From AEGEAN-183 sp045563675 (lineage in GTDB: Bacteria > Pseudomonadota > Gammaproteobacteria > Magnimaribacterales > Magnimaribacteraceae), in the NCBI GenBank assembly GCA_045563675.1, contig JBJLIX010000002.1, positions 575,262-639,261 of the forward strand: a stretch of 64,000 nucleotides of DNA, written 5' to 3'. The notes below the pieces were generated by a model, which saw only the letters and a program-made list of their open reading frames with translations, made no database searches and was not told the DNA's origin. The position numbers were made by a program, and so were the translations under genes. Shown here piece by piece: positions 53,409 through 62,481 of the stretch. Numbering within the stretch: the first letter of the stretch is position 1; every line of letters starts with the position of its first letter.

Positions 53409-54365
53409 ATGCATTCAAGAAGACCTGGTCTAGTACTTTTTTCCGGAAACGGAAATAAAAATCTAGCTGAAGCTATATCAAAAAAATTAAGTCTTAAACT
53501 TGGAGAGTCTAAGGTTGATAGATTTAGTGATGGAGAAATTAGCGTAAGAATAGAAGAAAATGTTAGAGGCATGGATGTCTTTCTTATCCAACCCACCTGC
53601 CCTCCTGCGCATGAAAACCTTATGGAATTAGTAATCATGGTGGATGCACTAAAAAGATCTTCGGCAGGAAGAATAACAGCCGTAATTCCATATTATGGCT
53701 ACGCTCGTCAAGATCGAAGAGTTCGATCTGAAAGGGTCCCTATAAGTGCAAAAATAGTTGCAGATATACTTGAGAGATCAGGTATAGACAGGGTCCTGAC
53801 AGTTGAACTGCATTCGGAACAAATTCAGGGTTTCTTTAATATACCTGTAGATAATGTATACGGAACTAAAACCATATATGACGATATTACTAATCAGAAA
53901 TTAAAAGAGATTTTAATCGTTTCGCCAGATGTTGGAGGCGTGGTCAGATCTAGAGCATTGGCAAAAGTTTTAGATTTGAGTGATTTAGCAATCATCGATA
54001 AAAGGAGAGATGAAGATAACCAATCGGAAGTCATGAATGTTATCGGAGAGGTTGGAAATAAAGACTGTGTTATTGTCGATGATATGGTTGATTCAGCAGG
54101 AACTCTTTGTAATGCAGCAGGTGCCTTAAAGGAAAGAGGAGCTAATAGTGTGCAGGCTTATACGATTCACCCTGTACTTTCTGGGGACGCAATTAAAAAA
54201 ATAAATAAATCAAAACTTGATCAATTAATTGTAACAGATACCATACCGCTTTCTGAGAGCGCTAAAGCGTGCAAAAAGATAAGAGTTATCTCTCTTGCAC
54301 CTACTTTAGCTGAGGCAATCAGAAGAGTTAATAATGAAGAATCAATAAGTGCGATGTTCTTATAG
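53409..54365 (+). CDS. prs: ribose-phosphate pyrophosphokinase
   Basis: A 318-residue PRPP synthase making PRPP for nucleotides, histidine (HisG substrate) and NAD. Motifs: LFSGNGNKNLAEAI, RFSDGEISVRIEENVRG, YYGYARQDRR, ELHSEQIQGFF, VSPDVGGVVR and the PRPP-binding VDDMVDSAGTL. A GAGAG ribosome binding site precedes the ATG. It starts 22 bases after the tRNA-Gln. Confidence 0.98.
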   Translation: MHSRRPGLVLFSGNGNKNLAEAISKKLSLKLGESKVDRFSDGEISVRIEENVRGMDVFLIQPTCPPAHENLMELVIMVDALKRSSAGRITAVIPYYGYARQDRRVRSERVPISAKIVADILERSGIDRVLTVELHSEQIQGFFNIPVDNVYGTKTIYDDITNQKLKEILIVSPDVGGVVRSRALAKVLDLSDLAIIDKRRDEDNQSEVMNVIGEVGNKDCVIVDDMVDSAGTLCNAAGALKERGANSVQAYTIHPVLSGDAIKKINKSKLDQLIVTDTIPLSESAKACKKIRVISLAPTLAEAIRRVNNEESISAMFL

Positions 54366-54380
54366 GTAAGGAGAAAATTA

Positions 54381-55118
54381 ATGAGTGACCAGATAAGTTT
54401 AGCTGCTGATGAAAGAGGTGTTGAGGGGAAATCTTCCTCAAGAGCACTGCGCAGGTCTGGTGCTATTCCATGCGTGCTTTATGGGGGAAAAGATGAGCCC
54501 CTTAAAATATCAATACTTGAAAAGGAAATCGTTAAAGCCGTAGAGGTTCCAGGCTTTACAGCTCAAATTATAAAAATAAACCTTTCCGGAAAAGAAGTAG
54601 ATGCAGTCGTTAAGGAACTCCAAAGACACCCAGCTACTGCAAAAGTTCTACACGCAGATTTTATGAGAGTTGATCAGGATTCAAAAATTACACTTACGGT
54701 TCCAATTAGGACTATCAATGATGATACTTGTGTAGGGGTTAAAGTAAACGGAGGGCAAGTAAATCACCTTATTAATGATATAGAAATAATATGTTTAGCT
54801 TCAAATTTACCTGAATTTCTTGAAATAGATGTTCAGGAAATGGATATTGGCGATACCGTTCTTCTGAGTGGAATTAACCTTCCTGAAGGAGTTGAGATTC
54901 CAGCTCTTGCTCAAGGGGAAGACAGAGACCAAGCCGTAGTATCCGTTACCGAAGCTAGAGAGATTGTCATCGAAGAAGAGGTTGAGGAAGTTGCTCTTGA
55001 AGGCGAAGAAGGCGAAGTTGCTGAAGGAGAAGCTGCAGAAGGAGACGATTCAGCTGAAGAACCTAAGGAAGGTGGTGAAGAAGCTTCTGAAAAGAGTGAA
55101 GATACTAAAGAAGGATAA
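54381..55118 (+). CDS. rplY: 50S ribosomal protein L25, CTC form with acidic tail
   Basis: A 245-residue protein. The N-terminal L25 domain (RGVEGKSSSRALRRSGAIPC, VLYGGKDEP) binds 5S rRNA; the C-terminal TL5/CTC domain (about residues 95-185) follows. The last 55 residues are almost entirely Glu, Ala, Gly and Asp. Gammaproteobacteria outside Enterobacteriaceae carry this long form; the acidic tail is longer than usual. Located between prs and pth as expected. Confidence 0.95.
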   Translation: MSDQISLAADERGVEGKSSSRALRRSGAIPCVLYGGKDEPLKISILEKEIVKAVEVPGFTAQIIKINLSGKEVDAVVKELQRHPATAKVLHADFMRVDQDSKITLTVPIRTINDDTCVGVKVNGGQVNHLINDIEIICLASNLPEFLEIDVQEMDIGDTVLLSGINLPEGVEIPALAQGEDRDQAVVSVTEAREIVIEEEVEEVALEGEEGEVAEGEAAEGDDSAEEPKEGGEEASEKSEDTKEG

Positions 55119-55131
55119 TCTCCTTTAATTG

Positions 55132-55713
55132 ATGGCTTTAGATAAACTTTTGATAGTTGGCCTAGGAAACCCTGGAAAGGACTACGAAAAAACTCGACAT
55201 AACTTTGGTGCAGATTTTGTAGAGCTATTAGCTTCAAGGTATCAAATACCCTTAGCTAACAAAGATAAATTCTTTTGCCATTACGGTGAAAAGGAATTAG
55301 AAACATGTCATCTGCATTTATCAGTACCATCGGTCTACGTTAATGAAAGTGGCAGAACGGTATTATCTTTAAAAAAATATCTAAATCTATCCAGTGAAAA
55401 TATCTTAATAATTCACGACGATCTAGATTTGCCTTTGGGAACCATTAGATTGAAAGAGTCAGGAGGCCATGGAGGTCACAATGGGTTAAGAGATATCATC
55501 GAAAATCTCAAAGGAGATAATGACTTCAAGCGCCTCAGGATAGGTATTGGGCATCCTTCTGAAGAAAAGGACGTCATTAAGTACGTCCTTAGTAAAGTTA
55601 GCAAAAAAGAGAGAGAAATCCTTGAAAATACTTTCGATGATACGCTTTCAGCAATAAACCCTATTTTCGAAGGCGATTGGCAAAAGGCCATGCTTGAACT
55701 CCACAGCGACTAA
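55132..55713 (+). CDS. pth: peptidyl-tRNA hydrolase
   Basis: A 193-residue enzyme recycling peptidyl-tRNA. Motifs: LIVGLGNPGKDYEKTRHNFG, with catalytic His in TRHNFG, YVNESGRTV, IIHDDLDLPLG and GGHGGHNGLRDI. The ATG at 55132 is preferred over the TTG one codon earlier. Confidence 0.97.
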   Translation: MALDKLLIVGLGNPGKDYEKTRHNFGADFVELLASRYQIPLANKDKFFCHYGEKELETCHLHLSVPSVYVNESGRTVLSLKKYLNLSSENILIIHDDLDLPLGTIRLKESGGHGGHNGLRDIIENLKGDNDFKRLRIGIGHPSEEKDVIKYVLSKVSKKEREILENTFDDTLSAINPIFEGDWQKAMLELHSD

Positions 55714-55718
55714 TTAAC

Positions 55719-56807
55719 ATGAGTTTAAAATGCGGTATAGTTGGCTTACCTAATGTTGGTAAATCCACCCTGTTTAACGCCTTAACCGCAGCCGGCATTG
55801 AAGCGCAAAACTTCCCCTTTTGTACGATAGAACCCAATCAAGGAATAGTGCTTGTACCCGATGAGAGATTAGATAATATTTCCAGAATTGTTCAGCCTGA
55901 AGCGACCATTCCAACTACCACCGAGTTTGTGGATATAGCAGGCTTAGTAAAAGGCGCTTCCGAAGGCGAAGGCCTAGGTAATCAATTCCTTTCTCACATC
56001 CGAGAAACGCAGGCGATTATTCATGTAGTCAGGTGTTTTGAGAATCCTGACATAACGCACGTACATGACGCCATAGACCCCATTACCGATTTAGAAGTCG
56101 TTGAGACAGAACTGCTACTCGCTGATTTAGAAACGGTTAATAAAGCCAGAATAAAATTAGAGAGAGTTGCTAAAAGCGGAGATAAAGATGCCGTTAGGCA
56201 ATTTGAAAGACTGCAAGGACTCGAAGACCAGTTAAACCAAGGTATATTAGGAAGAGAAAGTTCTTACGCTGAAGATAACGACACGTATTTCAAAGACTTA
56301 CAATTGATCACCATGAAACCTTGCCTATACGTTGCCAACGTAGAAGAAAATTCAGAGGGTAATGAGTTACTTAAACAACTGCAAGATTACGCTGAATCAA
56401 AAGGAGCCAAAGTATTAGCTCTGTGTAATCAAATCGAAGCCGAACTGGCTGAACTAGATTCAGATGAAGCCAAAGAGTTCTTAGAACAGCTTGATATGAA
56501 AGAGCCCGGATTAAATAAACTCATACGAGCAAGTTATGAGATGCTTAAATTGCAAACTTTCTTTACCGCAGGACCGAAAGAAGTAAGGGCTTGGACTGTA
56601 ACCAAAGGCTCAAGCGCTCCTCAAGCGGCCGGTGAAATCCACACTGATTTTGAAAAAGGCTTTATACGGGCCGAAACTATCTCCTATCAAGACTTTATAG
56701 CACACGATGGGGAAAACGGCGCTCAAAAGGCAGGTAAATTAAGATCGGAAGGCAGTGATTATCTAGTAAAAGACGGAGACATCATACATTTTAGGTTTAA
56801 TGTTTAA
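55719..56807 (+). CDS. ychF: redox-regulated ATPase YchF (OLA1 family)
   Basis: A 362-residue GTPase-fold ATPase. G1 GLPNVGKSTLFNALT, switch FPFCTIEPNQG, G3 FVDIAGLVKGASEGEGLGNQ, and a C-terminal TGS domain including FIRAETISYQDF and VKDGDIIHFRFNV. The family associates with ribosomes and stress responses. Five bases after pth. By eye its codons use more G and C than the upstream genes. Confidence 0.97.
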   Translation: MSLKCGIVGLPNVGKSTLFNALTAAGIEAQNFPFCTIEPNQGIVLVPDERLDNISRIVQPEATIPTTTEFVDIAGLVKGASEGEGLGNQFLSHIRETQAIIHVVRCFENPDITHVHDAIDPITDLEVVETELLLADLETVNKARIKLERVAKSGDKDAVRQFERLQGLEDQLNQGILGRESSYAEDNDTYFKDLQLITMKPCLYVANVEENSEGNELLKQLQDYAESKGAKVLALCNQIEAELAELDSDEAKEFLEQLDMKEPGLNKLIRASYEMLKLQTFFTAGPKEVRAWTVTKGSSAPQAAGEIHTDFEKGFIRAETISYQDFIAHDGENGAQKAGKLRSEGSDYLVKDGDIIHFRFNV

Positions 56808-56814
56808 AGTTATC

Positions 56815-56843
56815 TTGACTTTGAACGGTTAGACTTTGACAAT
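56815..56843 (+). promoter_or_regulatory. promoter of the tRNA-Met gene
   Basis: TTGACT at 56815-56820, a 17-base spacer and GACAAT at 56838-56843, followed 9 bases later by the mature 5' end at 56853. The -35 matches 5 of 6 consensus bases and the -10 4 of 6. The spacing is ideal. Confidence 0.55.
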
Positions 56844-56852
56844 CCGCTTCAT

Positions 56853-56930
56853 GGCTATGTAGCTCAGCTGGTTTAGAGCGCAGCATTCATAATGCTGAGG
56901 TCGGTAGTTCAAGTCTACCCATAGCCACCA
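56853..56930 (+). tRNA. tRNA-Met (anticodon CAT, elongator-like)
   Basis: Acceptor GGCTATG pairs with CATAGCC; anticodon stem CAGCA/TGCTG encloses TTCATAA (CAT); T arm GGTAG-TTCAAGT-CTACC; discriminator A and encoded CCA. The G1:C72 pair excludes the usual initiator type. The acceptor stem resembles elongator tRNA-Met more than the CAT-bearing tRNA-Ile2. It lies 7 bases from the convergent end of the giant RTX gene. Confidence 0.93.
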
Positions 56931-56937
56931 CTAATCT

Positions 56938-59900
56938 TTAATCGCAATAGGATGTGCCGCTACTTCCAGTTTCAAAATCATCAGCAGTCAAAGTAAAGGA
57001 GTTCGCTTTGATAATCATTAGGGCTTTTGTATTACTTCTCAGATAAGTATCTCCAATTGCAAGATTAGGACCTTTCTGTTCTGGGTAATCTTGGGTGGCT
57101 TCATAAATATTAATATCTGAAAAAGACAATCCATCTAAAAGTAAAATCTTGTCTTGTCCATCAGTAAAGTCGGTTACAACTGATACATTTGACCAGTTTG
57201 AATTTGGAGCACAAGCATCTTTAACTGCAAATTTATCTGCTCCACTTCCTCCAGTAAGGATGTCTGCTCCCACGCCACCCCATAAAATATCGTTACCGCC
57301 ATTTCCATTTATGGTGTCATCGCCATCGTAGCCATACATGGTATCGTTACCAGAACCGCCCTCTAAGGTTTCAGCGGTGGTATAAACGTTAACATCGTAA
57401 GTACCGGGCGCTTTACCGTTAGTGCGTATGACTGTCCTGGACTCGTTGTAATCTCCTGCTGCGGTGCGGTTATCAAGGGTATCGTATGCAGCTGCGATTG
57501 AAGCGGTCCAAGTACCGGTTGCAGATGCTTCTGGCAGAGTTAACGAACCTGTCCAAACACCATCCCGGGTATCGCCACTGGAGAGGGTCATCACTACCGA
57601 AATTTCTTCAGAACCTTTATAAATATTAAAGAAAGGTCTATTGCGAGAGGTATCCACTCCAGTGGCATCGACTACCCGAACCGAAGCTGAGAAACTAACA
57701 TCGCTGGATACGTCTATTTCACCAGTAGGTGTAATACTTATTTCTGAGAATACCGGTCCTTCTGAATCTACAGGAGTATTAATGACCTCAATACTATAAA
57801 TATTGGCATTACTTTGTGTAACACCATTGGTATCTTTGAAACGACTAACCACAACCGTATAAGTTCCCGATGGATGGCCTTGGGGTACGGTAATGGTTCC
57901 AGTATAGGTTCCGTCTTGGGCATTGCCACTAGCTAACGATAACGGTCCATTCTGCCATGTTGCAGTATACTGATCTGATTTATATATCTCCCAACCAGGA
58001 AGGTTTTGATCTACTCCGGTTTCATCAGTAACTCGTATCGTCATTGTGAGATCGACAGAATTGTTGGTCACATCAACTGATGTAGGACTGAGACTATAAG
58101 ACTGAACTACGGGTTCATCTGTTTCTGTTTCAAGGCCCGTTACCTCAATACTATAAATATTGGCATTACTTTGTGTAACACCATTGGTATCTTTGAAACG
58201 ACTAACCACAACCGTATAAGTTCCCGATGGATGGCCTTGGGGTACGGTAATGGTTCCAGTATAGGTTCCGTCTTGGGCATTGCCACTAGCTAACGATAAC
58301 GGTCCATTCTGCCATGTTGCAGTATACTGATCTGATTTATATATCTCCCAACCAGGAAGGTTTTGATCTACTCCGGTTTCATCAGTAACTCGTATCGTCA
58401 TTGTGAGATCGACAGAATTGTTGGTCACATCAACTGATGTAGGACTGAGACTATAAGACTGAACTACGGGTTCATCTGTTTCTGTTTCAAGGCCCGTTAC
58501 CTCAATACTATAAATATTGGCATTACTTTGTGTAACACCATTGGTATCTTTGAAACGACTAACCACAACCGTATAAGTTCCCGATGGATGGCCTTGGGGT
58601 ACGGTAATGGTTCCAGTATAGGTTCCGTCTTGGGCATTGCCACTAGCTAACGATAACGGTCCATTCTGCCATGTTGCAGTATACTGATCTGATTTATATA
58701 TCTCCCAACCAGGAAGGTTTTGATCTACTCCGGTTTCATCAGTAACTCGTATCGTCATTGTGAGATCGACAGAATTGTTGGTCACATCAACTGATGTAGG
58801 ACTGAGACTATAAGACTGAACTACGGGTTCATTAGTCTCTTCTTCTTGATCCGTAATATCAATGGTTAATACCTGACTAGCAGAGTCGGTACCGTCAGAT
58901 ACATTAACTGTGACTGAATAACTATCTTTGGTTTCGTAATTTGGAGGTGTGTTAAAGGTAATCACACCAGAGGAATTGATGCTCAAGGAAGCAGCATCTG
59001 TACCAGAAAGAGAGTAACTCAAAGTATCTCCATCACTATCAGAAGCGGATACCGTCACCACTGCAGTTTGATTTTCCGTTACTTGAACGGTTGAAGCTAA
59101 GCCAGAGATTATAGGAGCACTATTTGCAGGATTATTTGTTACTTCTAAAGTGGTGTTGAAAGCGTATTCATCTTCGAATCTATTACCAGCTGCATCTTCT
59201 ATCTCAGTCATCAATACCTGCCACGTACCGGCTTTGGAGTCTTGAGGTATAGTTACGGAACAACTATAAGTTCCATCTTGGGTATTCCCACTAACTAAAG
59301 AAGGGCTGCAACTAAGCGAGCCGACGCCATCATCAGGGTGGTCAACTCTAAAACTGGGCAGTGTTGGCATGGCAACATCTTCCGTTATGTTTAGTGTGAC
59401 CGTTATAGTTACTGAGTTGTTTGTAACATCAGCAGACGTTGGACTGAAACTTTTAGATACAACAACCGGTGCAGTAGTATCGGCTGCATTAGTATTTGTT
59501 ACTTCTAAAGTGGTGTTGAAAGCGTATTCATCTTCGAATCTATTACCAGCTGCATCTTCTATCTCAGTCATCAATACCTGCCACGTACCGGCTTTGGAGT
59601 CTTGAGGTATAGTTACGGAACAACTATAAGTTCCATCTTGGGTATTCCCACTAACTAAAGAAGGGCTGCAACTAAGCGAGCCGACGCCATCATCAGGGTG
59701 GTCAACTCTAAAACTGGGCAGTGTTGGCATGGCAACATCTTCCGTTATGTTTAGTGTGACCGTTATAGTTACTGAGTTGTTTGTAACATCAGCAGACGTT
59801 GGACTGAAACTTTTAGATACAACAACCGGTGCAGTAGTATCGGCTGCATTAGTATTTGTTACTTCTAAAGTGGTGTTGAAAGCGTATTCATCTTCGAATC

Positions 59901-61392
59901 TATTACCAGCTGCATCTTCTATCTCAGTCATCAATACCTGCCACGTACCGGCTTTGGAGTCTTGAGGTATAGTTACGGAACAACTATAAGTTCCATCTTG
60001 GGTATTCCCACTAACTAAAGAAGGGCTGCAACTAAGCGAGCCGACGCCATCATCAGGGTGGTCAACTCTAAAACTGGGCAGTGTTGGCATGGCAACATCT
60101 TCCGTTATGTTTAGTGTGACCGTTATAGTTACTGAGTTGTTTGTAACATCAGCAGACGTTGGACTGAAACTTTTAGATACAACAACCGGTGCAGTGATGT
60201 CAGCTGATTCGGCTATATTAATTACTAAGTTTTGCGTGGTTGTTGCGTTAACTCCATCATTAATACCCACAGTAACTGAATAAGAGTTTTTGGTGTCATA
60301 ATCAGGAGTGGAATTAAACGTGATTACTCCTGAGGAGGAAATACTTAGAGCAGAAGCATCTATTCCTGAAAGTGAATAAGTTAAGCTATCACTTTCATTA
60401 TCAGAAGCAGACGCTGTCAACACAGCTGTCTGCCCTTCTTCGATTGTAATAGAAGAAGTTAATCCCGAGAATTTTGGAGCATCATTAACAACCACACTTA
60501 TATCTTGTGTCATAGTATTTGTACCGTCACTAACATTTACTGTAAATTGATATGATCTTGTAATGTCAAAGTCTGTAGAGGAATTAAATGTGACTACTCC
60601 AGAGTCAGAAATGACTACAAAAGAAGCATCTCTTCCCGTTAAAGAATAAGTGAGAGAATCATTATCCGCATCCGTCGCTGAAACACTAGTTAGAGAGGTT
60701 TGGTTTTCTGCTACTGTATAGGAAGATTGTAATCCTGAAATAACTGGATTGTTATCGTTCAAATTAGTTACATTAATTGTTATTGATTGACCAGCTGTAT
60801 TGCTACCATCATTTACATTGATGCTAATGGAGTAAGTAGTTTTAGATTCATAATCCGGAGCATTGTTAAAACTAACTACTCCAGACGCGGATATGGAGAA
60901 AGCAGAAGCGTCTGTACCACTTAGAGAATAAGTTAAAGAATCTCCGTCTGGGTCGGTAGCATTTACAGTAGTTACATCAGTTTGGTTTTCATTGACTTCA
61001 ATAGATGAACCTAGACCTGAAATAACAGGAACACCTCCTATCTCATTTAAGTCGTTTATATTTACTGTTAATGCTTGGTTGCTGGTATTAAGACCATCAC
61101 TTACTGCCACATTAATAGCATAAGAGTTCTTAGCTTCGTAATCTGGTGCAGTAGAGAAAGTAATAACTCCTGTAGAACTATTTATCTCTAAAGGAGGATA
61201 GGCTCCATCTCCAGAAATACTGTAAGTTAAGGTATCACCATCTGCATCCGTTGCAGAGACTGTTAATACTGCAGTTTGGTTTTCATCAACAGATACCGAA
61301 GAAGGTAATCCAGTAATTGTTGGACTGTTATCATTAAGATTAATCAGGTTAACTGCTAAATTTTGACTAGTCGTATTTTCCGAATCACTCAC
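56938..61392 (-). CDS. giant cadherin/RTX adhesin-like protein, C-terminal part
   Basis: A 1484-residue open frame, probably the downstream part of a larger gene: the frame remains open to about 61641 with more cadherin sequence and no start codon. In order: four cadherin-like domains (DENQTAVLTVSATDADGDTL type) at about residues 20-395; three near-identical 120-residue Ig-like domains; one cadherin domain; three near-identical 119-residue domains (SVDVTNNSVDLTMTIRVTDE type); one further related domain; an RTX calcium-binding block (GGSGNDTMYGYDGDD, GGNDILWGGVGAD, GGSGADKFAV) at about 1345-1395; and a C-terminal region suited to type I secretion. Likely a large calcium-dependent surface or secreted adhesin. 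No T1SS gene is in the window. Confidence 0.82.
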   Translation of the reverse strand: MSDSENTTSQNLAVNLINLNDNSPTITGLPSSVSVDENQTAVLTVSATDADGDTLTYSISGDGAYPPLEINSSTGVITFSTAPDYEAKNSYAINVAVSDGLNTSNQALTVNINDLNEIGGVPVISGLGSSIEVNENQTDVTTVNATDPDGDSLTYSLSGTDASAFSISASGVVSFNNAPDYESKTTYSISINVNDGSNTAGQSITINVTNLNDNNPVISGLQSSYTVAENQTSLTSVSATDADNDSLTYSLTGRDASFVVISDSGVVTFNSSTDFDITRSYQFTVNVSDGTNTMTQDISVVVNDAPKFSGLTSSITIEEGQTAVLTASASDNESDSLTYSLSGIDASALSISSSGVITFNSTPDYDTKNSYSVTVGINDGVNATTTQNLVINIAESADITAPVVVSKSFSPTSADVTNNSVTITVTLNITEDVAMPTLPSFRVDHPDDGVGSLSCSPSLVSGNTQDGTYSCSVTIPQDSKAGTWQVLMTEIEDAAGNRFEDEYAFNTTLEVTNTNAADTTAPVVVSKSFSPTSADVTNNSVTITVTLNITEDVAMPTLPSFRVDHPDDGVGSLSCSPSLVSGNTQDGTYSCSVTIPQDSKAGTWQVLMTEIEDAAGNRFEDEYAFNTTLEVTNTNAADTTAPVVVSKSFSPTSADVTNNSVTITVTLNITEDVAMPTLPSFRVDHPDDGVGSLSCSPSLVSGNTQDGTYSCSVTIPQDSKAGTWQVLMTEIEDAAGNRFEDEYAFNTTLEVTNNPANSAPIISGLASTVQVTENQTAVVTVSASDSDGDTLSYSLSGTDAASLSINSSGVITFNTPPNYETKDSYSVTVNVSDGTDSASQVLTIDITDQEEETNEPVVQSYSLSPTSVDVTNNSVDLTMTIRVTDETGVDQNLPGWEIYKSDQYTATWQNGPLSLASGNAQDGTYTGTITVPQGHPSGTYTVVVSRFKDTNGVTQSNANIYSIEVTGLETETDEPVVQSYSLSPTSVDVTNNSVDLTMTIRVTDETGVDQNLPGWEIYKSDQYTATWQNGPLSLASGNAQDGTYTGTITVPQGHPSGTYTVVVSRFKDTNGVTQSNANIYSIEVTGLETETDEPVVQSYSLSPTSVDVTNNSVDLTMTIRVTDETGVDQNLPGWEIYKSDQYTATWQNGPLSLASGNAQDGTYTGTITVPQGHPSGTYTVVVSRFKDTNGVTQSNANIYSIEVINTPVDSEGPVFSEISITPTGEIDVSSDVSFSASVRVVDATGVDTSRNRPFFNIYKGSEEISVVMTLSSGDTRDGVWTGSLTLPEASATGTWTASIAAAYDTLDNRTAAGDYNESRTVIRTNGKAPGTYDVNVYTTAETLEGGSGNDTMYGYDGDDTINGNGGNDILWGGVGADILTGGSGADKFAVKDACAPNSNWSNVSVVTDFTDGQDKILLLDGLSFSDINIYEATQDYPEQKGPNLAIGDTYLRSNTKALMIIKANSFTLTADDFETGSSGTSYCD
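57786..58832 (-). repeat. three 357-bp tandem repeats
   Basis: Units start at 57786, 58143 and 58500, 357 bases apart, and read as identical through most of their length; the third diverges after the gggttcat near 58832. Each encodes one 119-residue domain of the giant protein, so copy changes keep the frame. Confidence 0.95.
59133..60195 (-). repeat. three 360-bp tandem repeats
   Basis: Units begin at 59133, 59493 and 59853, exactly 360 bases apart, and look identical base for base apart from their outer edges. Each encodes a 120-residue Ig-like domain with two cysteines (LSCSPS and YSCSVT). Confidence 0.95.
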
Positions 61393-61904
61393 GTTGACGG
61401 TTAAGGAATAAGAAGATTTACTTTCATAATCAGGAGTAGAGATAAAAGTAATAACTCCGTTGGAAGAAATTATAAAAGAAGAAGCATCTTCTCCCGATAG
61501 ACTATAAGTTAAAAAATCTCCATCAAGATCTGATGCTGAAACAGATAAAAGAGAGTTTTGATTTTCATCAACAGATATGGAAGAACTTAAACCTTCAAAT
61601 ATAGGGGCATTACCAGCTTCATAAACATCTGTAATGAATTGAAATTGATATATCCTTACTTACTAAATTAGTACCATCACTTACGTTAACCGTTAGAAAA
61701 TAACTGGATCTAGTTTCATAATCTGGATTTGATCTAAATCTGATATTGCCTTGGGAATCTATAATTAAAAAGGAAGCATCAGCTCCAGATAAAGAATAAT
61801 TTAGAAAATCTCCATCATCATCTGAGGCAGTAACTTGGGTTACAAAATCCTGATTTTCCTGTACTGAAAAAGAATTTGGAATGGAAATTACAGGAACTGT
61901 TTCG

Positions 61905-62123
61905 ATTGGTGTACTAGCCGCTGGTGTTGTGGCGGCAGGTGCAGGAGTACTAGCCGCTGGTGTACTGGGTGTACTAGCCGCTGGTGTACTGGCTGCTGGT
62001 GTACTGGCTGCTGGTGTACTTGGTGTACTAGCCGCTGGTGTACTGGGTGTACTAGCCGCTGGTGTACTGGCTGCTGGTGTACTGGCTGCTGGTGTACTTG
62101 GTGTACTGGCCGCTGGTGTTGTG
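61905..62123 (-). repeat. 15-bp repeat array encoding TPAAS
   Basis: About 14 imperfect copies of the plus-strand unit gtactagccgctggt, with variants (ctggctgct, cttggt) that encode STPAAS and STPSTPAAS in the minus-strand frame. This gives a flexible proline/threonine/alanine stalk. Arrays like this readily change length by slippage. Confidence 0.85.
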
Positions 62124-62373
62124 GCTGCTGGTGTTGTGGCGGCAGGTATAGTAGGAAAAGTTGTATCGGCATTACCAAAATCAAAGAAACCACCTCCAAA
62201 AAGAGGTCCTATATCAAATAAACCTCCCGATAGCTCATCACTCGTATCAAGACCTGTTGGAGGCAAGGAAGCAGGCGGAGTTGTTGGACTAGTAGCCGCA
62301 GGTGTTGTAGGTGAAGTTGTGCTCGTCCCTCCTCCGGATGTGCCAGCTGGAGGCGATGACTGAGTAGGTGTAC
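62124..62373 (-). repeat. linker module, copy A
   Basis: About 250 bp nearly identical to 62482-62731 (offset 358) and, over the shared part, to 63848-64000. Encodes the TSPTTPPASLPPTGLDTSDE segment and a glycine/phenylalanine-rich GGLFDIGPLFGGGFFDFGNA. Confidence 0.9.
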
Positions 62374-62481
62374 TAGCCGCTGGTGTACTAGCCGCTGGTG
62401 TACTAGCCGCTGGTGTACTAGCCGCTGGTGTACTAGCCGCTGGTGTACTAGCCCGCTGGTGTACTAGCCACTGGTGCACTG
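62374..62481 (-). repeat. second 15-bp TPAAS repeat array with an extra base
   Basis: About six copies of the same 15-bp unit. One copy reads gcccgctgg (ccc at 62452-62454) where every other copy has gccgctgg, creating a frameshift between the two overlapping open frames. Confidence 0.85.

Noticed and set aside
59369..60283. Three near-identical plus-strand frames of 64-78 residues
   Set aside because: Shadows of the 360-bp repeats on the opposite strand.
5248..62481. Tandem repeats considered as a CRISPR array
   Set aside because: All repeats are contiguous, in coding frame and without unique spacers; no cas genes are present.
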